64,000 nucleotides of DNA, from NCBI RefSeq assembly GCF_023091745.1, contig NC_068915.1, forward strand, positions 48,232,001 through 48,296,000. The letters run 5' to 3'. The DNA comes from Budorcas taxicolor (lineage: Eukaryota; Chordata; Mammalia; Artiodactyla; Bovidae). The position numbers and the translations under genes were made by a program. The notes beneath the pieces are model-generated. The model did no database searches, was not told the origin of the DNA, and saw only the letters and a program-made list of their open reading frames with translations. Below are positions 35,518 to 45,193 of the stretch, one piece after another (position 1 is the stretch's first letter; each line of letters begins with the position of its first letter).

Positions 35518-35933
35518 TATCAAAATCAACAACTTCAGATATGCAGATGACACCATCCTTATGGCAGAAAAGGAAGAGGAACTAAAGAACCTCTTGATGA
35601 AGGTAAAAGAAGAGAGTGAAAAAGCTGGCTTAAAAATCAACATTTAAAAAACTAAGATCATGGAATCTGGTCACATCACTTCATGGCAAATAGATGGGGG
35701 AACAGTGAAAACAATGACAGATTTCATTTTGAGGGGCTCCAAAATCACTGCAGATGCTGACTGCAGCCACAAAATTAAAAGACACTTGCTTCTTGGAAGA
35801 AAAGCTATGAAAAACCTAGACAGCATATTAAAAAGCAGAGATACCACTTTGCCAACAAAGATCCATAAAGTCAAAGTCATGGTTTTTCCAGTAGTCATAT
35901 ATGGATGTGAGAGTTGGACCATAAAGAAATCTG
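35518..35933 (+). mobile_element. BovB LINE, left part of a copy split by L1
   Basis: Sense BovB beginning at the RT active-site area ('cagatatgcagatgacacc', motif YADD) and running to 'ggaccataaagaaatctg'. An L1 then interrupts it, and BovB resumes at about 36631. A TAA in 'catttaaaaaac' near 35644 breaks the frame. Confidence 0.92.
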
Positions 35934-36624
35934 GAAATAGAACTGCCTTATGACCCAGCAATCCCACTGCTGGGCATACACACTGAAGAAACCAGAACTG
36001 AAAGAGACACGTGTACCCCAATGTTCATTGCAGCACTGTTTATAATAGCCAGGACATGGGAGCAATCTAGATGCCCATCAGCAGATGAATGGATAAGAAA
36101 ACTGTGGTACATATACACAATGGAGTATTACTCAGCCATTAAAAAGAATATATTTGAAGCAGTTCTAATAAGGTGGATGAAACTGGAGCCTATTATACAG
36201 AGTGAAGTAAGCCAGAAAGAAAAACACCAATACAGTATACTAATGAATATATATGGAATTTAGAAAGATGGTAAGGATAACCCTGTATGCAAGACAGCAA
36301 AAGAGACACAGATATATAGAACAGTATTTTGGAGTCTGTGGGAGAGGGCAAGGGTGGGATGATTTGGGAGAATGGCATTGAAACATGTATAATATCATAT
36401 ATGAAATGAATCACCAGTCCAGGTTCGATGCATGATACTGGATGCTTGGGGCTCGTGCACTGAGACGACCCAGAGGCATGGTACGGGAAGGGAGGAGGGA
36501 GAGGGGTTCAGGATGGGGAACACGTGTATACATGTGGCGGATTCATGTTGATGTATGGCAAAACCAAAACAATATTGTAAAGTAATTGGCCTCCAATTAA
36601 AATAAATAAATTTATATTAAAAAA
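35934..36624 (+). mobile_element. L1 3' end (ruminant type) inserted in BovB
   Basis: 5'-truncated L1, about 690 bases, containing the end of ORF2 ('agcaatcccactgctgggca', 'aatggagtattactcagcc') and the 3' untranslated region, ending in an A tract. Target-site duplications 'aaagaaatctg' (35923-35933) and 'aaagaagtctg' (36625-36635) differ at one base, so the order of events is clear: BovB first, L1 later. Confidence 0.95.
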
Positions 36625-36635
36625 AAAGAAGTCTG

Positions 36636-37015
36636 AGTGCTGATGAATTGACACTTTCAAACTGTGGTGCTGGAGAAGACTCCTGAGAGTTCCTTGGACT
36701 ACAAAGGGATCCAACCAGTCCATCCTAAAGGAAATGAGTCCTGAATATTCATTGGAAGGACTGATGCTGAAGCTGAAGCTCCAGTACTTTGGCCACCTGA
36801 TGTGAAGAACTGACTCACTGGAAAATAGCCTGACGCTGGGAAAGATTGAGGGCAAGAAGAGAAGGGGGTAACTGAAGAATAGACAATTGGATGGCATCAC
36901 CACCTCAATAGACATAAGTTAGAGCAAACCCAGGGAGACGTGAAGGACAAGGAAGCCTGGTATGTTACAGTTCACGGGGCTGCAAAGAGTCAGACACGAC
37001 TGAGCTACTGAACAA
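36636..37015 (+). mobile_element. BovB LINE, right part of the split copy
   Basis: Continues the BovB after the L1, from 'agtgctgatgaattgacac' to the tail 'gacacgactgagctactgaac'. Confidence 0.92.
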
Positions 37016-37600
37016 CAACAAATGTTTAAGCTGAAATCGAATTACAAAATTCTGATAATGTTTGTAAGAACCCAATCTATATGAGACATGAGATTTTCGG
37101 AGAGATGTAAAGAGAAAAGAAAGGAAGGGTGTGAAGTGCACAGAATGCATTTCAACGTGCATTTAGAGAGCATTATTCTGAACCAAATGCCAAGTTTAAT
37201 ATGGAATCACAATGATAATATCAAGCCTCAGACCTGGCCTATATAAATCATAAGTTACCATGGTATTATCATAGTTAAGAAAAAATCCATAAATGCTTAT
37301 CCTATAAAATACACAATTATCAAAGTAACCAGTGCTAATAAATGTTTCATTAACAATAAGTCCAATATTTATCGTGAAAAAATTGTTTAAGTAAAGATTT
37401 CTAAATAATTTCCTAAAAATAAAAGATAATCGATGGCTAAGAGAACCAAAGAAAGAAATATTTGCTATTAAACTTTTTTATATCATGATTATAGAATATT
37501 ACCAAAAGTAGAAACCAAAGGATGGGTAAATAAATCCTCTTCCAAAGTGTAAAAAAAAAAAAAAAAGAGCTACAAATGACAACAAAAGCCAATATGTCCA
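37016..37600. other. Unique sequence with an A tract
   Basis: No gene or transposon named. An A run lies at about 37550-37566. Confidence 0.45.
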
Positions 37601-37817
37601 TGTTGCTGTTCTTGTTCAGTCGCCAAGTCATGTCTTACTCTTTGCGACCCCATGGACTGCAGCCCACCAGATTCCTCTGTCGACGGGGATTCTCCAGGCA
37701 AGAATGCTGGAGTGGATTGCCATTTTCTCCTCCAGGGGATCTTCCCAACCCAGGGACTGAACCTGGGTTTCCTGCATTGCAGGTGGATTCCTTATCCTTG
37801 AGTCACCTGGAAAGCCC
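37601..37817 (-). mobile_element. Bov-tA SINE, antisense
   Basis: Antisense Bov-tA: 'ttgttcagtcgccaagtcat' at the Bov-A end, head end 'gagtcacctggaaagcccc'. It lies directly next to a mariner MITE. Confidence 0.9.
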
Positions 37818-37825
37818 CATAGCTA

Positions 37826-37909
37826 ATGTTGGTTTGGCCAAAAAGTTTGTTCAGTGTTCAATAACATCTTATGGAAAAACCCAAATGAACTCTTTGGCCA
37901 ACCCAATAT
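37826..37909. mobile_element. Mariner-derived MITE
   Basis: About 80 bases with terminal inverted repeats: left 'ggtttggccaaaaagtttgt' and right, reverse-complemented, 'gggttggccaaagagttcat'. The sequence matches the known bovine mariner MITE pattern with ends of the 'ttggccaaaaagttcgtt' type. TA dinucleotides lie near both ends, as expected for mariner. It has no transposase. Confidence 0.8.
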
Positions 37910-39214
37910 TTTGTACTGTAACAAAATTTTAAAAACTATGTTTCTTTTAAGTAATCAATTGTAGCTATTCTTCTGAAAGGCATGAACTCTAGAGGGGAGC
38001 ACATCAATATTCAGAGCTGATCTACTTTTACTTTTATGTTTTGAATGGCAAAATACCACTGTGCTTCCAACACGAGGAGAGAGACTGGACATTTCATGGT
38101 GAAGCAGCTGTATGTGATACCGCAGCAAGTGTTCTCTCCTTGCCAAGCTGCATTTGTCTCGGCTTCATTAGGAATGTATCCCACGTCATCTGCAGCCTAG
38201 ACTTCCTGAGCTGAGTATATTGTTAGCATTTCTCTGATAGGCATGGTGGTCTTTGCTTCAGTCTTTATTCTCTTCCTAAAATTGTAAGCTTACAGTTAAT
38301 TTTTAAATGTTAATGCCTCTGGATAGGGAATGAGAACATGTTTGTTTGTTTGTTTGTTTAAACTGTATACAAGGAAAATGGTATTCTTAAACATTTTTTT
38401 TCATATATTACAATCGTCATCATATTTCCAGTTTCCATTTACTCAAGTCCAAACTACTGCAACTGTCTTCATAGGACTTTCTGTTTTGATCCCCCCCTAT
38501 TCTAAATTATCTCATAAATTGTAATTTCTTCATAAAGTTCTTTGATCATCTTTCTTTTCTTCAATATCTCCAGTGCCTTTCTCTAATTTCCTTTCATTTA
38601 TCATGAGTTCATCCCAATCTGTATAAGAACAACATTTTTAGTCTTATCTTTTACTACTTTCTCACATAATTAATGTAGATTAATTGCATCCTGTGTTTCC
38701 TTTTTCCATAGTGTTTCCTGCTCCTTTCTAACCATTAGGAATATTTTTATCTTGCCATTTATTGATGTTTCATCCACTCTTTTTAAGTTTAGCTGAGTAT
38801 AGCCCTCTATAAGTTCTATGCAAACTTACAGGTATTTAAAATGCAATATATTATTATTATTAATAATTAACTTATTGTTTTTAATACCCAGGCCTGTATG
38901 TATCTACCTACCTGTTTCATGTATACCTTGCTTAATGGCATTGTTAGAAAAAAAAAAGTCATCAAGGAAATAAATCTGTAAACATCCTTAGCTTCTTTCT
39001 CTTCTATAAATCAATTCATCAATTCTGATGCATCATTTGAACCTGTCCTTTCCACTACAATCCATACAAATGCTTCTTAAGTCAGGTATTTGCCAATTTT
39101 CACCAAGGTTTTATAATAATAGTCAGGCTGACTACTCCCTGTCAATTCCATCCCCTCAGTGACCACTAGCATGGGCATCTATGGCTGGATGTCTTAGAAG
39201 CATGTGGTATTCAG
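37910..39214. other. Unique sequence with a (TTTG)n tract
   Basis: No gene or transposon recognised. 'tgtttgtttgtttgtttgtt' lies at about 38340-38360. The region around 38040-38220 is slightly GC-richer but shows no exon-like frame. Confidence 0.45.
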
Positions 39215-39350
39215 TATATTCCAAACTAAATTCACAACTCATCTCTCTCAAAAGCTCTTTCTTCTCAATCCCCTCCATTTTTAATGACATCCTAACCAAT
39301 CTGGTTATGCAAGCCAGGGACCCCAGGGAACAGTGTGCTGAAACCAGGTC
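39215..39350 (+). mobile_element. L2 LINE remnant
   Basis: 'attccaaactaaattcacaa', 'ctcatctctctcaaaagctc' and 'ctggttatgcaagccag' follow the order of an internal L2 segment (related to 'tccaaaactgaactc' and 'gttgctcaagccaga'). It is very decayed. Confidence 0.45.
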
Positions 39351-40463
39351 CTTCCTGACTTATGAGTCAGTTGTTTACATTTCTCCCAACTCTGAATTGC
39401 TAACATCATGCTGATAGGTTGAAATTCATTCACCTTCATGGGAATATTTATATACCGTGGAAACTGGCAAATTGTATAATTCAGCACTTTCAATTTTTAA
39501 ATTTTTTTCTTGTTTATTAGCGAGCCCATTTACCAGCACATCCCTGGGAGCATTCACCATGAGAGCTATTCTCCTTTTCCAGTTCACTTCACATAAGTCA
39601 GGGTTTAAAGATGCTTAACTTATCTCATGTTGATCTATTCTGTTGATTCTGATATGTCCATTTATATTCAAAGTGTATCACTGAAAGAATTTCCTCAAAA
39701 TTTGTATCTTTTCTTCATGGGAATGCTCCTACAACACTGCTATTTAAGTGTTCTTTCTGTAATGAAAATCTGATTATATAATTCTATTTAACAGTCACAA
39801 GAGCTCTGAAATACTAGAAAATTAAGTATCAATTCCTGCTCACGTTGTACAGGCCATTTGTAGACTGTGTGATCTTTACTTATCTCTCCAAAACACTCTT
39901 CTGCTTGGTGTCTGCTATCCAAATGCTGTGCCTGTAGAATTATTTTCAACTCCCTCAGATTCAAGCAGACTTCCCATATAATTTCAAATGCCATTCATTC
40001 TCATTTCAATGTCCATTTTGCAAGCTCAAAATGCTTTGCCTATCCAAAATCCAACTGTAAAATCTCATCTGGCGAACTATTCCAGCTTTTTTTACTTAGG
40101 CTCATTTCCTTCTTGTCCTCTAAATAAAACTTCTGTTTCTGCTTTGCAACATGAAAACACACACATTCACATTTTTAAGTTAATTTTTGTATTTTTGGGT
40201 CCTGGCCTAAACTTGGTGACTGTCCAACACATAGCAGATACTCACTCATTCTGAAAAAGATCAGTTTCAATGGCAGAGATCTCTTTTGCTCCTGCTTCAC
40301 TTAAAGTCAGAAGGCATTTCCTATATGCCTTCTGTGTACCAAGAATTGTGTGTATTGGTTTTAGACCTTTTGTAATGTGTGTACTTTTGAGTCTCTAGGT
40401 TTGATAGGGCACATACTATGCCAATGAATTTATGAATTATGGCTAATATATTCATTGTGCTAA
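39351..40463. other. Mostly unique sequence, possible further L2 trace
   Basis: No gene. The stretch 39990-40255 has weak L2-like order, ending 'aacacatagcagatactcac' in place of the usual L2 end, but this is too weak to call. Confidence 0.35.
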
Positions 40464-40465
40464 CG

Positions 40466-40499
<34 letters not shown>

Positions 40500-40502
40500 C
40501 AT
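40464..40502. repeat. Microsatellite (TA)n
   Basis: About 38 bases of alternating T and A with two C interruptions. Confidence 0.92.
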
Positions 40503-42240
40503 TTATTTGTCCATCTTCTATTTATATTACAAAGGGGAATTCTAACTGCTAAGTGCATATGTGTGCATTAGATTAATTTTAATAATATGCTTATGAATTT
40601 AGTTTCAAAGTATTATCATCCTCTGTCTACAAGTGAATTAACTAGATGGAAATTAAGCAAAATTTAACAACACGGCACAGGAAATAAATGGAGAAAATAG
40701 TAGGTCTGCAGTCTGGCTCCATAGTATCTGTTTTTAACTGCTATTTACTGACTCAGTAGTTGATAAAATAACCCAGATATTTACAGAAAAAGTGCAAAGA
40801 TGGGTCTTCCTTTAAATTTTAAAATCACCTCAAACTTTTGTTTTCTGTATTGCAAATATAAAACCAATTTCTTGGATGGGCTTAGGGAAAGCATCATGGT
40901 AACTGAGTGAATTCTTTAGTATACCTCTTGATGGAAAAACAGGTGTTACCAAAGAGAAGTGTGTGAGGATAAGAGCATATTTATGGAACACATGGAAGAT
41001 TAAAAATAAGTATTTTTCAGAAATTATATGAAATTGGAAGAGAGGCCCAACTTAAGTAAATGGTGTTTAATTATTTTAAAGTAAAATTTGTTGAAAAACA
41101 CATACACACAAAAAGATCATTTTAACATAGGCAAATTATTTTCATTTTATGGGAGTCTACATGAATTCAATTCTTTGAGAAAAAAAATATATTTTTCTTT
41201 GTAGTTCAGCGCAGCATGTTCCTACATCAGAAATATTTTGTTCTGAAAATAGTGTTAGTAAGATATCTGAAACACACTGTTTAAACATGTGGATTTTGCT
41301 GATTTTACATTTGAAATAAAGCACAGCTCATGCAAAGTACTAATTGATTTATAGCAAGCTCAGTTGACTGTGGATTCATGGAGTGCAAATGTACTTACAG
41401 AAAGTGTTATGACCTCTCAGGGGAGAGTCCACAATATTGAGCAAAACAGCTACTGGAAAAATATTAAGCAATTTCTGCCTAGCTTCTAATGTGTCTAAAG
41501 GGAGCTTTTGTTTTGTAGACTATCTTGCTGCTTTTGCTATCATATCAAGTTTTAGCCAGGCTTATATTCTCAAATTATGAGGAAGGAAGAAAAAGATGAA
41601 GAAATGGAACTATAACATATTAAGTTATGAGCACAGACTAGGAAAGAAAAGAGAGGCAGGCAGCCAACCAAATCCCGTTTATGTACCATATCGGTCTGCT
41701 CTTCCCCTATGTGCTTTACTACCAAATTCCTTCACGTTCTCCTCTCTACTCAGGATCTCTCAGCTGGCTGGACTGAAAAGATAAGGACCCATTTCCTTAG
41801 AGGAATCAGTACTTGTAATAGCTGATCGACCCGCTAAGTGTTGAAACACCCAAAGTAAGGTGCCTGTAGATCTAGAAAGGACAACCTGCCTCACAAGAAG
41901 CATGGCTTCCCAGAGACATTTGGAAGCTTATTGATTTCAAGAGGGTTGACATCCTGGATGCACGTGCTGTTTTCTCAGTGGAGTTTATCAGAGCACTGTG
42001 ACCTTTCTGCTTCTGTGTCTCTGCTTTGGGTGACAAAAGACAGTCATTGTCACTGCTTAAACATTGTGCTGGGAAAACAAATTTCACAGAGGGATTTTAA
42101 GATATCCAAACTACAGCTCTTTTATGGAAATGTTCCCATTATTAACAGTGACAAACATGCTGATAATTATCTCTTTTATACTATTTTGTCTCCAGTTTTC
42201 ATGGCCCCTAGAATTTGTCTACCTCAATTTTATAACCCAC
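40503..42240. other. Unique sequence flanking the provirus
   Basis: No recognised repeat or gene. Overlapping frames of 122 and 81 codons near 41.9-42.3 kb run into the LTR and have no domain. Confidence 0.5.
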
Positions 42241-42727
42241 TGTCAGGCAAGTATATGCTCCTCAGTTCTGTCTCATCACAACAAAAAGATTTGGAGTGAC
42301 GGACCCTAAAGCCCTTGGTGCGCCACAGCTCTCGGGTCTTGGACAGACCGTATTATAGCTCTCAGGTCTCGAACAGATCGTGTTATAGCTCTTAGACAAA
42401 TCAGTGTTACAGCTTTATGTTACAGCTCTATTTTATTGAGAAAATAGCAGGAAAATCCATCCTCATGGCCTGAGGACATGTCAACCTAAAGAGGTGAACA
42501 GAAGAGCTCCCCAGCACGTGGGAGAGAAAGAGAGACCCCCAGTCCTTTGGCTGTTTTTTCTCCTCCCCCTGGGCCTGTCCTATGTAAACTGGGCTAGGCA
42601 GAATTTTTGTTTGTTCTACCTGAGGTCCTCACTCCTCGCCTCGGACCTTCCTTTGTTCTATTTTCTCTTCCTTATCTTTTAGCCACCACCATTCTGGACT
42701 CCTGTTTCCTATTCTAACTACCTAACA
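42241..42727 (-). repeat. 3' LTR of the provirus
   Basis: Read on the minus strand it begins TGTTAGGTAG and ends CTGACA. A polyadenylation signal AATAAA lies at 42432-42437 (complement). A 30-base direct repeat, 42327-42356 and 42357-42386, shares the pattern 'agctctcgggtctt' and 'agctctcaggtctc'. Compared with the other LTR it lacks a block of about 19 bases that carries the TATA-like box, and a second block of about 10 bases. By eye the LTRs differ at roughly one base in eight to ten. Confidence 0.93.
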
Positions 42728-42737
42728 TTCCCCCCTC
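42728..42737 (-). promoter_or_regulatory. Polypurine tract
   Basis: The minus strand reads GAGGGGGGAA directly before the TG of the 3' LTR. This is the expected position and composition for the plus-strand primer of retroviral reverse transcription, and it confirms the minus orientation of the provirus. Confidence 0.88.
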
Positions 42738-42846
42738 AAGAGATGGGAGGCCCAATTCTTTGGGAATAGGGGTGTCGAGGTCTTTCTGAATACTTCCTGC
42801 TGAAATGGAATGGCAAGGGGTATTGGGCCTCCCCCTCTTGCTAATC

Positions 42847-43047
42847 TCAAGCCTCAGAGTCCTTATAGCAGTGTCCATCTAAGGGTGAGTGATATTTTCC
42901 GTGGTCAGCTGTAGTTTTATATCTTTGTTGAACTGGCACTGCATGCTCTACCTTGTTGACATGGTCAGAGACAAAACAGGTTAGACAATTGATAATACAT
43001 GGAGCAATCATAAGCAGCATCAATATGGTGATAACAAGAACTAGTAG
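42847..43047 (-). pseudogene. env: env stub: membrane anchor and cytoplasmic tail
   Basis: Minus-strand frame of about 66 codons. It begins with a hydrophobic stretch ('PLLVLVITILMLLMIAPCI') followed by 'INCLTCFVSDHVNKVEHAV'. This is the layout of the membrane-spanning segment and tail of a gammaretroviral transmembrane subunit. The rest of env is absent: upstream lies the Bov-A trimer, and beyond it the sequence is already the end of pol. The stub ends at a stop about 115 bases before the polypurine tract. It could not mediate entry. The identification rests on position and the anchor/tail pattern. Confidence 0.75.
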
Positions 43048-43459
43048 GGGCACTGCTGCTGCTGCTGCTGCTAAGTCGCTTCAGTCGTGTCCGACTCTGT
43101 GTGACCCCATAGACGGCAGCCCATGAAGCTCCCCCATCCCTGGGATCCTCCAGGCAAGAACATTGGAGTGGGTTGCCATTTCCTTCTTCAATGCTGCTGC
43201 TGCTGCTAAGTCGCATCAGTCGTGTCCGATTCTGGGCAACCCCATAGACGGCAGCCCACCAGGCTCCCCCATCCCTGGGATTCTCCAGGCAAGAACACTG
43301 GAGTGGGTTGCCATTTCCTCCTCCAATGCATGAAAGTGAAAAGTGAAAGTGAAGGCGCTCAGTCATGTCCAACTCTTAGCGACCCCATGGACTGCAGCCC
43401 ACCAGGCTCCTCCCTCCATGGGATTTTCCAAGCAAAAGTGCTGGAGTGGGGTGTCATTA
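43048..43459 (-). mobile_element. Bov-A SINE with three monomers
   Basis: Three Bov-A units in antisense: 43336-43459, 43192-43335 and 43052-43191. The latter two each carry their own GCT (AGC) repeat, at about 43194-43208 and 43052-43071. A normal Bov-A2 has two units and one tail, so this is either a duplicated right unit or a truncated SINE inserted into the AGC tail of another. It lies exactly where most of env is missing. Confidence 0.88.
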
Positions 43460-43617
43460 TCTGCCAACTCCAAATTCCCATCACCAGGATGGCTCAAGTC
43501 CCTTCCTGTTCAGGGATTAGAGTATCTGTCTCCTGTCTGTTTTGGAGTACAATCTCTGCCAAGCTGTGTTGGCTCTTTAGAGCTATCCTTAGAAATCTCA
43601 TCCCCAGAAACCAGATT

Positions 43618-44810
43618 TTGGGTTTCTATTAGAATAGCACTCATTTGTAGTCCTGAATAGGTATCTGAGATCTTCCAGGAGCTCACAGGGGCTTCTGTTT
43701 TCTTCCATGGCTTGACTCATGAGTGGTGAATCCAGGAGTCATGTCCTGCTACCTTGACTGCTGTGGGGGTAGAAAGTATTACAGGGTAGGGCCCTTCCAT
43801 GTGGGCTGGAGTTGAGCCTTTAGGGATCCATATATCCAGACTTTAATTAGGACTTGAGTCCCTGGAGCATATAGTGGTGACTCCTTAGAATCTTTTGGGT
43901 CCTAGTTCATACCCCACAAGTGTATATCCTGTTGGAATTGCCCAATGGCCATGGTATAAGACTGGAGGGTCTGAACCTCTGGGTCTAGAGGTCATTGACA
44001 TAAACAAAAAGTCTCCCATATAGCATCTCATAAGGACTAAGACCAAGCTGTTCCTTAGGGGCAATACAGGTGCGGAGGAGAACTATTGGAAAAGCCTCCT
44101 TCCATCCCAGGGAGGTCTCCTGGGTTATATTTTTTATCACTGATTTTAAGAATTGGTTGACTCTTTCTACTTTTCCTGAAGATTGAGGCCTCCAGGCACA
44201 ATGGAGATAATAAGTAATGCCCAATGCTTTAGAGACACTTTGGGTGACCTTAGAAATAAATGATGTCCCATTGTCATTTTGCAATGACCTGGGCAGACCA
44301 AATCTTGAAATGATTTCATGGAGCAGTTTTGTTTTTTTTTTTTTTTTTACCACCTCTGCATCCTTCTGAGTCCAGGTGGGAAAGCCTTCAATCCATCCTG
44401 TAAATGTATCTATCATGACTATTAGGTATTTATACCCTTGAGAAACTGGCATCTGGGTGAACTCCATCTGCCAGTCCTCTCCTGGGTAGGTCCCATGTCA
44501 TTGGACGGGCTGGGCCAGCTGGGGTATTCAAGCTCCTTTGGGGTTGTTTAATTGGCAAGTGGGACAAGAGGAGACCACTTGCCTTAGAGTCATTTGGAGG
44601 CCTGTTCCTCTGAAGGACCTTTCTAGTAATCTTTGGAGGGCCTTCCCCTAAATGAGTGGTGGCATTTAAGGAGTTAACCAACTTCCATTGGAGGTTCCCA
44701 GGCAGAAAAAGGAGTCCCTCCTTTTGGAACCATCCCATATGATCTTCTTGAAAGCCCTCACTCTTAGCTTTAAGAGTCACACCTTCAGTATATGAGGGGG
44801 TTTCTGGCAA
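43618..44810 (-). pseudogene. pol: pol: integrase
   Basis: The integrase part of pol would join viral DNA to the host genome. The N-terminal zinc domain is split: 'LNATTHLG' lacks one His of the HH pair, and the Cys pair appears as 'SSCPTCQLNNPK' in another frame near 44560-44590, so a frameshift lies between. The catalytic core is a clean 160-codon frame at 43985-44467. It keeps Asp20 ('VMIDTFTGW'), Asp65 ('NDNGTSF') and Glu101 ('GKVERVNQFL'), giving a D-x35-E spacing. A run of lysines at residues 41-45 comes from a 17-base T tract at 44332-44348. The C-terminal domain ('LQPTWKGPYPVILSTPTAVK') has stops near 43907 and 43731. It is dead as a whole, although the core triad survives. Confidence 0.9.
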
Positions 44811-45193
44811 ATTAGTCTGTGGAACTAGGGTGACAACCCCTATTAGGTCATTGTTCTATAATGCTACTCTCTTAGCTGCCTGTTCAGCTGCTTGGTTACC
44901 TCGAGCCACTTCTGTGCTCCCTTTTTGATGTCCTTTACAGTGTGAGATTGAAACCTCAGTGGGCAGATGGACTGCCTCCAAGAGTCTAAAAATTTGATCA
45001 CCATATTTGATCGGGGGCCCTCAGGTGGTCAAGTGGCCCCTTTCTTTCCAAATAGCAGCATAGCATGTACACCAGAAAGGCACATTTGGAGTCAGTGTAA
45101 ATGGCTATGCTTTTTCCTTTTCCCAACTCTAAAGCTCGAGTCAGGGCTATGAGCTCAGCTAATTGGGCGGAAGTACCTGGTGACAGAGGCTTA
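44811..45193 (-). pseudogene. pol: pol: RNase H, C-terminal part
   Basis: The minus strand reads 'QLAELIALTRALELGKGK' and 'IAIYTDSKCAF' (45060-45170), which carry the Glu and one Asp expected of a retroviral RNase H. Further on come a His-Cys-Lys-Gly-His motif ('ISHCKGHQKG') near 44930-44960 and a broken C-terminus with stops. The domain is cut by the inverted BovB; its N-terminal part continues at 48714. Confidence 0.85.

Noticed and set aside
43052..43208. GCT repeats that could suggest a coding triplet expansion
   Set aside because: They are the AGC tails of antisense Bov-A SINEs.
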